Origin: Paracrocinitomix mangrovi
Lineage (GTDB): Bacteria; Bacteroidota; Bacteroidia; Flavobacteriales_D; Crocinitomicaceae
Direction: 5' to 3'
Assembly: GCF_019740355.2 (NCBI RefSeq)
Contig: NZ_CP091819.1
Span: 1,302,001-1,366,000, forward strand
Length of the DNA stretch: 64,000 nt
How positions within the stretch are numbered: the stretch's first letter is position 1; every line of letters begins with the position of its first letter. The position numbers and the translations under genes were made by a program. Positions 12,543 through 22,181 of the stretch are shown piece by piece. Below the pieces are notes generated by a model, which was not told the origin of the DNA, did no database searches, and was given only the letters and a program-made list of their open reading frames with translations.

Positions 12543-13127
12543 ATGCTTTTTGGGTTATTTACCAGAAAAAATATTCGCCAGTTAGATGATCTTCAATTGG
12601 TGCAGCTTGTTTTAAACAAAGACAATCAAGCGACGGGAGAATTGTTTACAAGATACTCCCCTTTGGTATTTGGACTTTGTTTAAAGTATATGAAAAATAC
12701 GCAAGCCGCAGAAGACATCATGATGAACATCTTTGAAAAACTACCTGAAAAACTGCAAAAATCTGAGATTAGCAATTTTAAAAACTGGTTATATAGTGTT
12801 AGCAGAAATGAATGTCTGATGGATTTAAGGAAAAAGAATCCTGAAGGAGGAGATTTTGAAACTGCCGCACTTTTTGCGATTAACGAAGATGATATAAAGT
12901 TGAATCAAATGCTTCAAAAAGAACAACAACTTGAAAGTTTGGATTTAGCTATTAAAGAATTGAAAGATGAACAGAAGATTTGTGTAGAACTTTTTTACTT
13001 GGAGAAAATGAGCTACGAGCAGATAGTAGCACAAACTAAATACCCTTTAAAAAAGGTAAAAAGTTATATACAAAATGGTAAACGCAATTTAAAATTGATT
13101 TTAGAACAGCAAAGTGAGTTCAAATAA
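12543..13127 (+). CDS. ECF-type RNA polymerase sigma factor
   Basis: The 194-residue protein shows sigma-70 region 2 at about 25-95 (ELFTRYSPLVFGLCLKYM, then QAAEDIMMNIFEKL and NWLYSVSRNECLMDLR) and region 4 at about 130-185 (ELKDEQKICVELFYLEKMSYEQIV followed by a recognition-helix-like KYPLKKVKSYIQNGKRNL). ECF factors recruit RNA polymerase to stress or envelope regulons. It overlaps the next gene by 14 bases; that gene encodes a membrane protein with an anti-sigma-like N-terminus, the usual pairing. The regulon is unknown. Confidence 0.9.
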   Translation: MLFGLFTRKNIRQLDDLQLVQLVLNKDNQATGELFTRYSPLVFGLCLKYMKNTQAAEDIMMNIFEKLPEKLQKSEISNFKNWLYSVSRNECLMDLRKKNPEGGDFETAALFAINEDDIKLNQMLQKEQQLESLDLAIKELKDEQKICVELFYLEKMSYEQIVAQTKYPLKKVKSYIQNGKRNLKLILEQQSEFK

Positions 13128-14208
13128 AGAACATATAGATTTTGAATTAATTAAAGATTACTATAACGGTAATCTAAATCCTGATGAAATGCGTGCTTTA
13201 GAAATCAAAGCTCAGGAAGATCCTTTTTTGTATGAAGCAATGGAAGGTTATGAAAATAATCCTGGAAGCATATCGCATTTAGATTCAATTCAAAAAGTAA
13301 AAGCAAAAATAAACTGGTCTACAATTGGTATAACAACGGTAATAGGAGGTGGTTTAATTTACCTACTTGCGGTTTTAATTAAACCTGATATCCAACCGGT
13401 AGAATTTGATGTCGCAGCTACAAACATTGAAGAATTTGATGAAATAGAAATTGTTCCAACCGCAATTGACACAATGACTGTAGCTGAGCATGATGATCAA
13501 ATTAAACCCTCAGAAATAGTTATTAATAAACCACAAATTGAAGAAATAAAATCTGACAGTAGCCTTAAGATTATTGAGGACAATGAGCCTGTTATCATTG
13601 TTATTGATGATAAAATAGATATTGAAATTGACAATCAATTAATTCCTGAAAAGGTAGAACGTGGCAAGGTGATTTATGCACCATCTAAATACTACTATGA
13701 CTTATACGTTGTTGACTACAGTAGAATAGATAGACCTGATACTAAAATTCATTACACAAGAACTATTATGACCGGTTTATCAGCACAATACGAAAGCGAA
13801 GAAGCAAAAAATAACAGAGAACTAATTGAAGAAAAAGTAGATGTCCCTTATATGGAGTATCTTGAAAAAAGCATACAGCAGTTTTCCAGTGAAGCTTACA
13901 AGAAATCATTAAGCAGGTTCTTGACTATAATTGAGCAGTATCCTCAAGATTTAAATGCCCATTTTTATGGAGCTCTTTGCTACTATGACATGAAAAACTA
14001 TGAACAAGCATTGGTGTTTTTTAATGAAGTATTGAGAATTGAAAAGGCTTCGGGCTATATAGCTTTTAGACAAGAAGCAAAATGGTACAAATCAAAAACA
14101 CTAATTAAGTTGAATAGAAAAGAGGAAGCTAAATCTGTTTTAGATGAAATCATCATGGAAGGACAGTTTTATGCTAAGGAAGCGATTGAATTAAAGAAAT
14201 CACTCTGA
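13114..14208 (+). CDS. anti-sigma-like membrane protein with C-terminal TPR region
   Basis: This 364-residue protein uses a GTG start at 13114, inside the sigma factor gene (14-base overlap). Residues 8-46 (FELIKDYYNGNLNPDEMRAL... EDPFLYEAMEGY) look like the short cytoplasmic segment at the N-terminus of Bacteroidota anti-sigma-like proteins. One membrane helix follows at about 69-89. Then comes an acidic, low-complexity linker rich in Glu, Ile and Asp (about 95-190), and a TPR-like helical region at about 245-345 (YKKSLSRFLTIIEQYPQDLNAHFYGALCYY split over helices). Topology suggests the TPR part is periplasmic and could sense envelope partners. The anti-sigma role is inferred from synteny and the N-terminal pattern. 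Confidence 0.75.
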   Translation: MSSNKEHIDFELIKDYYNGNLNPDEMRALEIKAQEDPFLYEAMEGYENNPGSISHLDSIQKVKAKINWSTIGITTVIGGGLIYLLAVLIKPDIQPVEFDVAATNIEEFDEIEIVPTAIDTMTVAEHDDQIKPSEIVINKPQIEEIKSDSSLKIIEDNEPVIIVIDDKIDIEIDNQLIPEKVERGKVIYAPSKYYYDLYVVDYSRIDRPDTKIHYTRTIMTGLSAQYESEEAKNNRELIEEKVDVPYMEYLEKSIQQFSSEAYKKSLSRFLTIIEQYPQDLNAHFYGALCYYDMKNYEQALVFFNEVLRIEKASGYIAFRQEAKWYKSKTLIKLNRKEEAKSVLDEIIMEGQFYAKEAIELKKSL

Positions 14209-14248
14209 TTTTTTAAAGCTTTTTATCCAACCTTCTATTAGGATTGAC

Positions 14249-14256
14249 TAACTTTG
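14249..14256 (+). promoter_or_regulatory. candidate -7 box for the valS operon
   Basis: TAACTTTG matches TAnnTTTG and lies 30 bases before the valS ATG. No TTTG is visible at the -33 position. Confidence 0.5.
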
Positions 14257-14286
14257 ACACCCTGAAAATTTTTTAGAAAAGTGTCA

Positions 14287-16929
14287 ATGGAAATCCCTAA
14301 ACAATACGATCCTAGTAAATCAGAAGACAAGTGGTACAAACACTGGATGAATCAAAGATATTTTCATTCAGAACCAGACAATCGTGAGCCATATACAATT
14401 GTTATTCCTCCACCAAACGTAACAGGAGTGTTACACATGGGGCACATGTTGAATAACACCATTCAGGATGTTTTGGTAAGAAAAGCAAGAATGGAAGGCA
14501 AAAATGCTTGTTGGGTTCCAGGAACAGACCACGCCAGTATTGCAACTGAAGCCAAAGTTGTAAAAAAGCTTAGGGATGAAGGGATTAAAAAATCGGACCT
14601 GAGTAGGGATGAGTTTTTAAAGCATGCCATGGACTGGAAAGACAAGTATGGCGGCGTTATCCTTGAACAATTGAAAAAATTAGGCGCATCATGTGATTGG
14701 GACAGAACCAATTTCACAATGAACCCTGAATACAGTGAGAGCGTTATTGACACTTTTATTGACCTTTACAAAAAAGGCAAAATTTACCGTGGTTTGAGAA
14801 TGATCAATTGGGATCCTCAAGCCCAAACTGCCTTATCTGATGAAGAGGTTGAGTACAAAGAAGTTAATTCTAAACTTTATCACGTTAGATATAAAATTGA
14901 AGGATCAGAAGATGAGTGGTTAACAATCGCCACTACTCGTCCTGAAACAATTTTAGGTGATACTGCAATTTGCGTTAATCCTAATGATGCTCGTTATGCC
15001 AATTTAGTTGGTAAAAAAGCTATTGTACCTATTGCAGACAGAGCCGTTCCTATTATCCAAGATGAATATGTTGACATGGAATTCGGGACTGGTTGTTTAA
15101 AAATCACTCCTGCTCATGATGAAAACGATTATGGTTTAGGTCAAAAACACAAGCTTGAAACCATTGACATTTTGAATGATGATGGATCATTGAATGAACA
15201 TGGTTTACATTATTCTGGTAAAGACAGATTTGAAGTTAGAACTCAAATTGCAAAAGAGCTTGACGAAAGAGGATATATGATCAAAATTGAAGATCATATC
15301 AATAAAGTTGGATATTCTGAAAGAACAAATGCTGTTATTGAACCTAAGCTTTCACTGCAGTGGTTTGTTAACATGAAAGAATTGTCTAAACCGGCTTTAG
15401 ATGTTGTGATGAATGGAGAAATTAAATTCCATCCTGACAACATGAAAAACACTTACAGACACTGGATGGAAAACATCAAAGACTGGTGTATTTCAAGACA
15501 ATTGTGGTGGGGACATCAAATTCCAGCCTGGTATTTTGGTTCTGGGCCAAATGATTACGTAGTTGCTAGAACTGCAGAAGAGGCAGCTAAATTGGCATCT
15601 GAAAAAACAGGAAAAGAAGTTATTAAGGAGGCTTTAAAACAAGATGAAGATGTATTAGATACGTGGTTCTCTTCTTGGCTGTGGCCTATCTCAACTTTTG
15701 ACGCTACAATCATCAGAAATGGTAAAGAAGCTGCAAATGCAGATTTAAAATATTACTATCCAACCAATGATTTAGTAACAGCTCCGGAAATTATGTTCTT
15801 CTGGGTGGCTAGAATGATCATTGCCGGAATTGAATACTTAGGTGAAGTTCCATTTAAAAATGTATACTACACAGGTATTGTAAGAGATAAATTAGGACGT
15901 AAAATGTCTAAATCTCTTGGTAACTCACCTGATCCAATTGAATTGATGGAAGAGTATGGTGCAGATGGAGTAAGAGTTGGGATATTGATCTCGTCTCCTG
16001 CTGGAAACGATTTACCATTTGATACTTCACAATGTGAACAAGGAAGAAACTTTGCCAATAAAATTTGGAACGCCCTTCGTCTTGTTAACATGTGGGAATG
16101 GAAAGATATTGAGCAACCTGAAGCGAGTAAATTAGCCATTGAGTGGTTTGAAAGCAGACTCAATCAAACTATTGCATCCGTAAATAATTTAATGGATAAG
16201 TTCAGAATTTCTGAAGCATTGATGACCATTTACAAATTTGCCTGGGATGATTTCTGTAACTGGTATCTTGAAATGATTAAGCCAGAATATCAGCATCCGA
16301 TTGATACTGCAACTTTAGATAAAACCATTGAATTCTTTGAGCAAGTTGTAAAATTAGCTCATCCATTTATGCCACATTTGACAGAAGAAATTTGGCATTG
16401 GTTAAAGGACAGAGAAGAAGGAGAAGATATTATCATCTCAAAATGGCCAACTGCAAATAACATCAATGAAGATATTTTAAAAGAATTTGAAGTTGCTTCT
16501 TCTGTTGTTACTAATATCCGTAACATCAGAAAACAAAAGAATATAGCCAATAAAGTAGAGATTGAATTGTCCATCAAAATAAATGCAGATTATTCAAAGA
16601 AATTTGATCCTGTAATCAATAAAATGGGGAATATTTCAAAACTGGCTTATGTAGAGGAAAAAGTAGCAAATGCTTTCTCTTTTATCGAAAAGAACAATGA
16701 ATATTTTATTCCTTTTGGTGAAACTGTAGATGTTGGGGCAGAAAAGAAAAAAATTGAAGAAGAATTAGAATACGCAAAAGGTTCCCTTGCTATTGTTCAA
16801 AAGAAACTAAGCAATGACAAGTTTGTTAATAATGCTCCTGATCAAGTAGTTGCAATGGAACGTAAAAAAGAAGCGGACGCTATTAGCAAGATTCAAATTC
16901 TTGAAGATAAATTGGCAGAATTAAATTAA
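14287..16929 (+). CDS. valS: valyl-tRNA synthetase
   Basis: Charges tRNA-Val with valine. The 880-residue class I synthetase has HIGH-type motif [15 protein letters not shown] near the start, a CP1 editing domain ([10 protein letters not shown]), the KMSKS motif ([14 protein letters not shown]), the tRNA-binding anticodon domain ([16 protein letters not shown]) and a C-terminal coiled coil ([18 protein letters not shown]). I chose the ATG at 14287 ([11 protein letters not shown]); a GTG two codons upstream (14281) is also possible. It is the first gene of a likely operon with the secreted protein, lpdA and hemH. Confidence 0.96.
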   Translation: MEIPKQYDPSKSEDKWYKHWMNQRYFHSEPDNREPYTIVIPPPNVTGVLHMGHMLNNTIQDVLVRKARMEGKNACWVPGTDHASIATEAKVVKKLRDEGIKKSDLSRDEFLKHAMDWKDKYGGVILEQLKKLGASCDWDRTNFTMNPEYSESVIDTFIDLYKKGKIYRGLRMINWDPQAQTALSDEEVEYKEVNSKLYHVRYKIEGSEDEWLTIATTRPETILGDTAICVNPNDARYANLVGKKAIVPIADRAVPIIQDEYVDMEFGTGCLKITPAHDENDYGLGQKHKLETIDILNDDGSLNEHGLHYSGKDRFEVRTQIAKELDERGYMIKIEDHINKVGYSERTNAVIEPKLSLQWFVNMKELSKPALDVVMNGEIKFHPDNMKNTYRHWMENIKDWCISRQLWWGHQIPAWYFGSGPNDYVVARTAEEAAKLASEKTGKEVIKEALKQDEDVLDTWFSSWLWPISTFDATIIRNGKEAANADLKYYYPTNDLVTAPEIMFFWVARMIIAGIEYLGEVPFKNVYYTGIVRDKLGRKMSKSLGNSPDPIELMEEYGADGVRVGILISSPAGNDLPFDTSQCEQGRNFANKIWNALRLVNMWEWKDIEQPEASKLAIEWFESRLNQTIASVNNLMDKFRISEALMTIYKFAWDDFCNWYLEMIKPEYQHPIDTATLDKTIEFFEQVVKLAHPFMPHLTEEIWHWLKDREEGEDIIISKWPTANNINEDILKEFEVASSVVTNIRNIRKQKNIANKVEIELSIKINADYSKKFDPVINKMGNISKLAYVEEKVANAFSFIEKNNEYFIPFGETVDVGAEKKKIEEELEYAKGSLAIVQKKLSNDKFVNNAPDQVVAMERKKEADAISKIQILEDKLAELN

Positions 16930-16934
16930 GTAAG

Positions 16935-17483
16935 ATGAAACAGTTTGCGTTATTATTTTTAGTTGCAATAAGTTTTTCAATTCATGCAAAAAAAGGTGCA
17001 GAAGTTAAACTAGCTCAAATTGAGATTTATAACGGACTGGTTAAAATCAAAGTTCCATCAACTTTTAAACAGTTGGCTGATGGAGACATTAAATCTTTAT
17101 ATAGTAAGGAACTTCCTGCTATTAAGATGGCTTATGCTGATACCGATAAAAATGTAAGAATTGGATTTGGATCAACTCAGTTAAATGCAAAAGAACAAAC
17201 CTTGCCAGCCATCACTAATATGATTGAAGGATGGTTGAAAGAACAAAATCCTAAAACCAAGTGGAAGGACAAAAGTGTAATTGATGTGAATGGCGCTAAA
17301 GTTGGATATATTGAATACATCCAGAAAAAGCCGGAAAAAAATTACAAATTCGTGTTCTTTACCTTGTTCAGAGGACAGATGTTAGCTTGTAAATTTCACG
17401 CACCAAAAAAAGGATTTAAATCGTGGCAAACGATTGCGCATGAAATGATGCAATCATTGATAATTGAAAAAGAAAAGAAATAA
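16935..17483 (+). CDS. small secreted protein of unknown function
   Basis: The 182-residue protein begins with a signal peptide (MKQFALLFLVAISFSIHAKK). The mature part has mixed alpha/beta character, with KIKVPSTFKQL near the N-terminus and a C-terminal segment, KFVFFTLFRGQMLACKFHAP. The layout, an early amphipathic strand with a proline then helices around NMIEGWLKE, resembles PsbP/DcrB-like secreted proteins, but I cannot assign it. It starts only 5 bases after valS and is followed after 30 bases by lpdA, so it is co-transcribed with them. Confidence 0.7.
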   Translation: MKQFALLFLVAISFSIHAKKGAEVKLAQIEIYNGLVKIKVPSTFKQLADGDIKSLYSKELPAIKMAYADTDKNVRIGFGSTQLNAKEQTLPAITNMIEGWLKEQNPKTKWKDKSVIDVNGAKVGYIEYIQKKPEKNYKFVFFTLFRGQMLACKFHAPKKGFKSWQTIAHEMMQSLIIEKEKK

Positions 17484-17513
17484 TTAGTTTAGTACAAATA
17501 AAATATTTTACCT

Positions 17514-18914
17514 ATGGATTATGATGTTGTAATAATTGGTTCCGGACCTGGAGGTTATGTATGTGCAATCAGATGTGCGCAATTGGGATTAAAAACAGCT
17601 ATTATTGAAAAGTACAACAACCTTGGTGGTACATGTTTGAATGTTGGATGTATTCCGTCTAAAGCGCTATTAGACTCTTCTGAGCATTATCATAATGCAA
17701 CACATAATTTTGAAAAACACGGTATTGATACATCTGCGGTTAAAATTAATATGAAGCAAATGATTGCTCGTAAAAATGACGTAGTAAATCAAACCAGTGA
17801 TGGTGTAAAATATTTGATGGACAAAAACAAAGTTGATGTTCACTATGGTCTTGGTTCTTTCGTAGACAAAAACACAGTAAAAGTCACGGATGAAAAAGGA
17901 AAAGAATCTACAATTACAGCTAAAAATGTCGTAATTGCTACAGGTTCAAAACCTAATTATTTCCCTGGAATGGAACCGGACAAAGACAGAATCATTACAT
18001 CTACTGAGATGTTAAATCTTGAAAAAGTTGCGAAAAACTTAATTGTCATAGGTGGTGGAGTAATAGGTTTAGAGTTAGGTTCTGTTCATGCTAGACTAGG
18101 TGCTAACGTAAATGTTGTTGAATTTGCAGATTCAATTCTACCAACAATGGACAGTGCTGTTAGCAAAGAGTTAACTAAAGTTTTAAAGAAAGAAGGATTT
18201 AAATTCAATTTCAACCACCGTGTTCAAAATGTAGAAAATACCGGAAAAGGTGTTGTTGTAACCGCTTTGAATAAAAAAGGAGAAGAGGTGAAATTTGAAG
18301 GTGATTACTGCTTAGTTGCTGTAGGAAGAAAACCTTATACAGAAGGATTAGGTTTAGACAATGCAGGAGTTAAAATGGGTGAAAGAGGAATGGTTGATGT
18401 TGATGATCATTTAAAAACTAATGTTGACGGAATATACGCTATTGGTGATGTTGTTAGGGGAGCAATGCTAGCACATAAAGCAGAAGAAGAAGGTGTTTTT
18501 GTTGCTGAATTAATTGCAGGACAAAAACCTCATTTGAACTATAACCTAATTCCAGGTGTTGTATATACTTGGCCAGAAGCTGCAGCAGTAGGAAAAACTG
18601 AAGAGGAATTAAAAGCTGAAGGTGTAAAATACAAAGTTGGATCATTTCCTTTAAAAGCTTTGGGAAGAGCCAGAGCAAGTATGGATATTTTAGGAATGGT
18701 AAAAATATTAGCAGATGCTGAAACAGATGAAGTACTTGGAGTACACATGGTTTCTGCCAGAGCTGCAGATATGATCATGGAAGCAGTAACAGCAATGGAA
18801 TATCGTGCTACAGCTGAAGACATGGCAAGAATTTGTCATCCTCATCCAACATACACCGAAGCTACTAAAGAAGCTGCACTTGCTGCTACAGAAGATAGAG
18901 CATTGCACATTTAA
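17514..18914 (+). CDS. lpdA: dihydrolipoyl dehydrogenase (E3)
   Basis: Flavoprotein disulfide reductase that reoxidises dihydrolipoamide of the 2-oxoacid dehydrogenase complexes with NAD. Residues 1-35 form the FAD-binding Rossmann motif (VIIGSGPGGYVCA). The redox pair is GGTCLNVGCIPSK, with cysteines at 41 and 46. The NAD-binding motif VIGGGVIGLELGSV follows, then the second FAD motif YAIGDVVRGAMLAHKA and the dimer-interface catalytic HPHPTYTEA. At 466 residues it is full length. A matching E2 subunit lies at 41102 in the same window but in a separate transcription unit. Confidence 0.96.
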   Translation: MDYDVVIIGSGPGGYVCAIRCAQLGLKTAIIEKYNNLGGTCLNVGCIPSKALLDSSEHYHNATHNFEKHGIDTSAVKINMKQMIARKNDVVNQTSDGVKYLMDKNKVDVHYGLGSFVDKNTVKVTDEKGKESTITAKNVVIATGSKPNYFPGMEPDKDRIITSTEMLNLEKVAKNLIVIGGGVIGLELGSVHARLGANVNVVEFADSILPTMDSAVSKELTKVLKKEGFKFNFNHRVQNVENTGKGVVVTALNKKGEEVKFEGDYCLVAVGRKPYTEGLGLDNAGVKMGERGMVDVDDHLKTNVDGIYAIGDVVRGAMLAHKAEEEGVFVAELIAGQKPHLNYNLIPGVVYTWPEAAAVGKTEEELKAEGVKYKVGSFPLKALGRARASMDILGMVKILADAETDEVLGVHMVSARAADMIMEAVTAMEYRATAEDMARICHPHPTYTEATKEAALAATEDRALHI

Positions 18915-18928
18915 ACCAGTAGATTAAA

Positions 18929-19951
18929 GTGAAAAAAACCGGGGTTTTACTCATTAACTTAGGGACACCAGACAGCCCTAATACTAAGGACGTCCGTAAA
19001 TATTTAACTGAATTCCTCAATGATCCTAGAGTTATTGACATAAGTGCCTTTGGGCGATTTTTGTTGGTAAATGGAATCATTGTTCCTTTCAGAGCTCCCA
19101 AATCGGCTAAGATATATAAGGAATTATGGGATTTATGGAATGGAGAATCCCCCCTACTCACTTTTGGTAATATTCTTAAAAAAGAACTGCAAGAGAAATT
19201 CAAAAATGAGCCTGTAACGGTTGAATTAGCCATGCGATATCAAAATCCATCATTGGATGAAGTATTGGCTAGAATGGAAAAACAACACTATGAAAAGATT
19301 ATAATTCTTCCACTTTTTCCACATTATGCAAGTGCCTCAACAGGATCTGCAGTTGAAAAAGCAATGCGATTGATTAAACAATGGCAAGCGATACCCGGAA
19401 TTAAAATAATTCCACAATTCTATAATGAACCCGGATTTATTCAAACCATAATAGAACGGACTAAAAAACATGACATTTCAAGCTTTGATCATGTCTTGTT
19501 CTCTTATCATGGAATTCCTGAAAGACAATTAGAAAAGCAGCATCCTGATTTAAAATGCGCTAATTGTACATGTCATGAAAAATTCAACGAAGATCACCCA
19601 CTTTGTTACCGTAACACCTGTTATGAAACAACAAGGTTAATTGTTAAGGAATTGGATTTAAAAGAGGGACAATATACTACCTGTTTTCAATCTAGATTAG
19701 GCAAAACGCCTTGGCTTACACCTTTCTCAGACAAAGTAATTGAGGATCTAGTTAAGGCAGGATCTAAAAGACTTTTAGCTTTTTCACCGGCATTTATTGC
19801 AGACTGTTTAGAAACTTCTATTGAAATTGGAGATGAGTATCAAGAGATAGTTGAAGAGCATGGCGGAGAAAAAATTCAATTAGTTGAAAGCCTAAATGAT
19901 TCTACTTTGTGGATCGACACGGTGGAGAAAATGGTGAGAGAACAATTCTAG
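18929..19951 (+). CDS. hemH: ferrochelatase
   Basis: Inserts Fe(II) into protoporphyrin IX, the last step of protoheme synthesis. The 340-residue protein has LLINLGTPDSP near the start and the catalytic histidine in SYHGIPERQ (H194). It also has TTCFQSRLGKTPWL and the late motif FSPAFIADCLETS containing the conserved glutamate. A GTG start follows lpdA after 14 bases. A cysteine cluster at 210-215 (CANCTC) with more cysteines at 226 and 231 follows the catalytic His; it could bind metal, but this is not shown. The 3' end runs straight into the repeat block at 19952. Confidence 0.95.
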   Translation: MKKTGVLLINLGTPDSPNTKDVRKYLTEFLNDPRVIDISAFGRFLLVNGIIVPFRAPKSAKIYKELWDLWNGESPLLTFGNILKKELQEKFKNEPVTVELAMRYQNPSLDEVLARMEKQHYEKIIILPLFPHYASASTGSAVEKAMRLIKQWQAIPGIKIIPQFYNEPGFIQTIIERTKKHDISSFDHVLFSYHGIPERQLEKQHPDLKCANCTCHEKFNEDHPLCYRNTCYETTRLIVKELDLKEGQYTTCFQSRLGKTPWLTPFSDKVIEDLVKAGSKRLLAFSPAFIADCLETSIEIGDEYQEIVEEHGGEKIQLVESLNDSTLWIDTVEKMVREQF

Positions 19952-20509
19952 AATCAAGAAACAAGAATCAGGAATAAAGACACTGTATTAAGTTAATTCG
20001 AGCATAGTCGATTCAGTCATTTCGAGCGAAGTCGAGAAATCTTACTGAATCTTACACTCTCCATTAATTCTAAGATGTCCAATTTATTTCCCTCCCCCTT
20101 TAATCCCTCCCGAATGGTCGGGACAAGCTCTCCAAAGGGGGAATAAAACAAACATTCATTCATAATTCCTTTATCCCTTATTCCTCTTCCCTGATCCCTT
20201 TTTAAGGCCTTTACCCAAATCAGCAAATTGCTTCTTTGCGCAAAGCAGGCTTTCGCTAGTCGCCGGGAGGGCTCCAACAATACTTCGCTAAAGCTACGAA
20301 TTGTACAACACGCCGCTCAATCCTTTTGCTGGATAATCCTTTTTCTATTTATCTTAGTTGATCTAACGATATTTAATAGGTTTTAAATAATTGGAATCTT
20401 TTAAGAACTATTTTGTTTGTGTTGATTGTTTATTGAAACAAAGTGCCCGAATCAGTATAGCTACTTCGGAGGGGGGCAGTATCTTGTTAAAACAGATTAT
20501 CGAATTTAT
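19952..20509. repeat. intergenic repeat block A (no gene)
   Basis: This 558-base gap has no credible gene. It holds, in order: a CAAGAA-type low-complexity repeat (19952-19978, ATCAAGAAACAAGA); a small hairpin TTTCGAGCGAAGTCGAGAAA (about 20019-20038), preceded by a related copy CGAGCATAGTCGA; a structured palindrome at 20094-20141; and a moderately G+C-rich stretch (about 20215-20330) containing GCGCAAAGCAGGC and ACACGCCGCTCAA. The minus-strand open frame at 20017-20280 crosses all these repeats and is therefore not called. Similar elements recur at 21137-21446. Confidence 0.7.
20094..20141. repeat. nested palindromic element
   Basis: Outer arms CCCCCTTT (20094-20101) and AAAGGGGG (20134-20141) pair; inside them TCCCGA (20108-20113) and TCGGGA (20118-20123) pair around a 4-base loop. 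The inner core is shared with the element at 21207-21252. Confidence 0.7.
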
Positions 20510-21136
20510 ATGAAGTACATTAATAGCTTAACATATTTACTTTTTATCATCTTAACCTCTTGTTCAGATTCTAAAAAAGATAAATTAATTGATAATGAAT
20601 TAAGTACTGATACTCTAACCTTAAATCAATCATATTTTTATATAAGAGACTCCACCTTATGCATAGACAAGATGTATTTAAATGATACCTTTTTTCCATT
20701 AAAAAACGACTCTTGTTTTAAAGTGAATGATACAATTTGTTTAGACAGAAAAAAAATAACAAATGTCTATGATAAAAATTCTTGGAGCACAGTATTACAT
20801 GAAGACATAGTTTACACTTTAAAGAATGGCTACTTGTATTTATTATTCAACGAAAAACAATTTAGATACCACTATGATCAGGTGATCTTGGATAGTAAAA
20901 AAGACCATAATTTTATGATTAAAAATGTTGAAGTTGTTTTTAATTACATAGAATACAGAGGAAGAGATTTCGATTTATATGGAAAAATAGAGAAAATAGA
21001 CAATAAGGAATTACTATTTTTTCAAAATACATTCGTAGAAATAGACTCAACAGTTACCTTAAATCAAAAATATCACGGTGACCTGAAATTTATATATTCA
21101 GATGTAAGAAGCAGATTTAAATTCTATCCAAATTAG
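20510..21136 (+). CDS. lipoprotein of unknown function
   Basis: I chose the ATG at 20510, because it gives a lipoprotein signal peptide (MKYINSLTYLLFIILTSC, lipobox cysteine at 18). The upstream extension to 20426 adds 28 residues without signal character. The 208-residue protein is rich in Asp, Lys, Tyr and Phe and shows alternating short strands, suggesting a beta-rich periplasmic or surface lipoprotein. No family is recognised. It stands alone between two blocks of interspersed repeats, which is unlike the rest of this compact window. Confidence 0.65.
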   Translation: MKYINSLTYLLFIILTSCSDSKKDKLIDNELSTDTLTLNQSYFYIRDSTLCIDKMYLNDTFFPLKNDSCFKVNDTICLDRKKITNVYDKNSWSTVLHEDIVYTLKNGYLYLLFNEKQFRYHYDQVILDSKKDHNFMIKNVEVVFNYIEYRGRDFDLYGKIEKIDNKELLFFQNTFVEIDSTVTLNQKYHGDLKFIYSDVRSRFKFYPN

Positions 21137-21206
21137 ATATATAAAACCACCTCTCTCAATGATCTGTCTTCCAAAAAATGAAAGCTTTTTCGCTTAGGGC
21201 GGAGGT

Positions 21207-21252
21207 GTTTGCGGAGCTCTCCCGAATTTTCGGGAAGCGACACACCGCAGAC
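21207..21252. repeat. imperfect long palindrome
   Basis: Outer arms GTTTGCGG (21207-21214) and CCGCAGAC (21245-21252) pair with one wobble; the inner core CCCGAA (21221-21226) pairs with TTCGGG (21229-21234). The inner core matches the one at 20109-20122. Confidence 0.7.
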
Positions 21253-21383
21253 CGACTGTAGGCTTTGCCGGAAGGAAGCGCCAAAAGAAGAGTCAAGAAC
21301 CAAGAGCCAAAAATCAAGAAACAAGATTCAAGAGTCAAGACAGTATTCTTCATTTTTAGTCTAATATCTTTTGTCCTTTGTCT

Positions 21384-21412
21384 TTTGTCTATTATCTCAT
21401 TTATTATATTTG
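21384..21412 (+). promoter_or_regulatory. yebC promoter
   Basis: -33 box TTTG (21384-21387), a 17-base spacer and -7 box TATATTTG (21405-21412), 34 bases before the ATG. The -33 box is one of several TTTG units supplied by the repeat run just upstream. Confidence 0.7.
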
Positions 21413-21446
21413 CGTATACACCAGCTAAGGCTATAATTTTATTTAT

Positions 21447-22160
21447 ATGGGTAGAGCATTTGAGTTTAGAAAAGCACGTAAAATGAAAAGGTGGGGACAG
21501 ATGTCCAAAACCTTTACAAAGTTAGGAAGAGAGATCACTAAGGCTGCAAAAGAAGGCGGACCTGATCCGGAAGCTAACTCAACGCTTCGTGTATTGATTC
21601 AAAATGCAAAAGCAGCCAACATGCCAAAAGACAATGTTGAGCGTGCAATCAAAAAAGCAACAGATAAAAACCAGGAAAACTGGGATGAAAGAGTATATGA
21701 AGGTTATGGTCAACACGGAATTGCTGTTCTGGTTGAAACTTTAACTGATAATCCTACAAGAACAGTGGCCAATGTACGTGCAGCATTTAACAAATGTGAC
21801 GGTTCCTTGGGAACTTCTGGAAGTGTTGAGTTTTTATTTGAGCGTAAATGCATGTTCAAAATTGAAGCAGGTGATATTGATCTAGAAGAATTTGAGTTTT
21901 CCATGATTGATTTTGGAGCTGAAGAAATTGATAAAGATGAAGAAGAAAATGAAATCATCATTTATGGTCAATTTGAAGATTTTGGAAGTATTCAAGGTGG
22001 ATTGGAAGAATTAGGTTACGAAATTAAAGAAGCTAATTTAGAACGCATCCCTTTGAACACTACTCAACTTACTCCTGAACAAGAAGAGGACGTCAATAAG
22101 CTAATTGAAAGATTAGAAGATGATGATGACGTTCAGGCAGTATTTCACACTATGGGATAA
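21447..22160 (+). CDS. YebC/PmpR family regulator
   Basis: The 237-residue protein starts MGRAFEFRKARKMKRWGQMSK and has the family signature GPDPEANSTLRVLIQNAKAANMP (here split). Later come YEGYGQHGIAVLVE and TDNPTRTVANVRAAFNKCDGSLGTSGSV in the same order as in YebC proteins. The family acts as a DNA-binding regulator in some species and, in recent work on related proteins, as a ribosome-associated factor for difficult peptide sequences; I cannot decide between these here. It has its own promoter just downstream of the repeat block and is followed after 21 bases by a small membrane protein. Confidence 0.92.
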   Translation: MGRAFEFRKARKMKRWGQMSKTFTKLGREITKAAKEGGPDPEANSTLRVLIQNAKAANMPKDNVERAIKKATDKNQENWDERVYEGYGQHGIAVLVETLTDNPTRTVANVRAAFNKCDGSLGTSGSVEFLFERKCMFKIEAGDIDLEEFEFSMIDFGAEEIDKDEEENEIIIYGQFEDFGSIQGGLEELGYEIKEANLERIPLNTTQLTPEQEEDVNKLIERLEDDDDVQAVFHTMG

Positions 22161-22181
22161 CACCCAACAACATCTCGACAA

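Larger units (their letters stand above)
21137..21446. repeat. intergenic repeat block B (no gene)
   Basis: This 310-base gap contains a large imperfect palindrome (21207-21252) and a CAAGA-type repeat run (about 21291-21341, units such as TCAAGAACCAAGAGCC). A T-rich run of TTTTGTC-like units (about 21368-21390) follows, leading into the yebC promoter. The unit ATCAAGAAACAAGA at 21313-21326 is repeated at 19953. The short open frames here follow the repeats and are not called. Confidence 0.7.

Noticed and set aside
18454-18908. Minus-strand open frames inside lpdA rich in Leu/Ser
   Set aside because: Shadows of the conserved lpdA frame; no independent support.
20017-20280. 87-codon minus-strand open frame
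   Set aside because: It runs through the palindromic and low-complexity repeats; the sequence is explained as non-coding repeat.
21133-21486. Several overlapping open frames of 60-75 codons
   Set aside because: They follow the CAAGA-type repeat and the palindrome; no signal or domain, and the yebC promoter lies among them.
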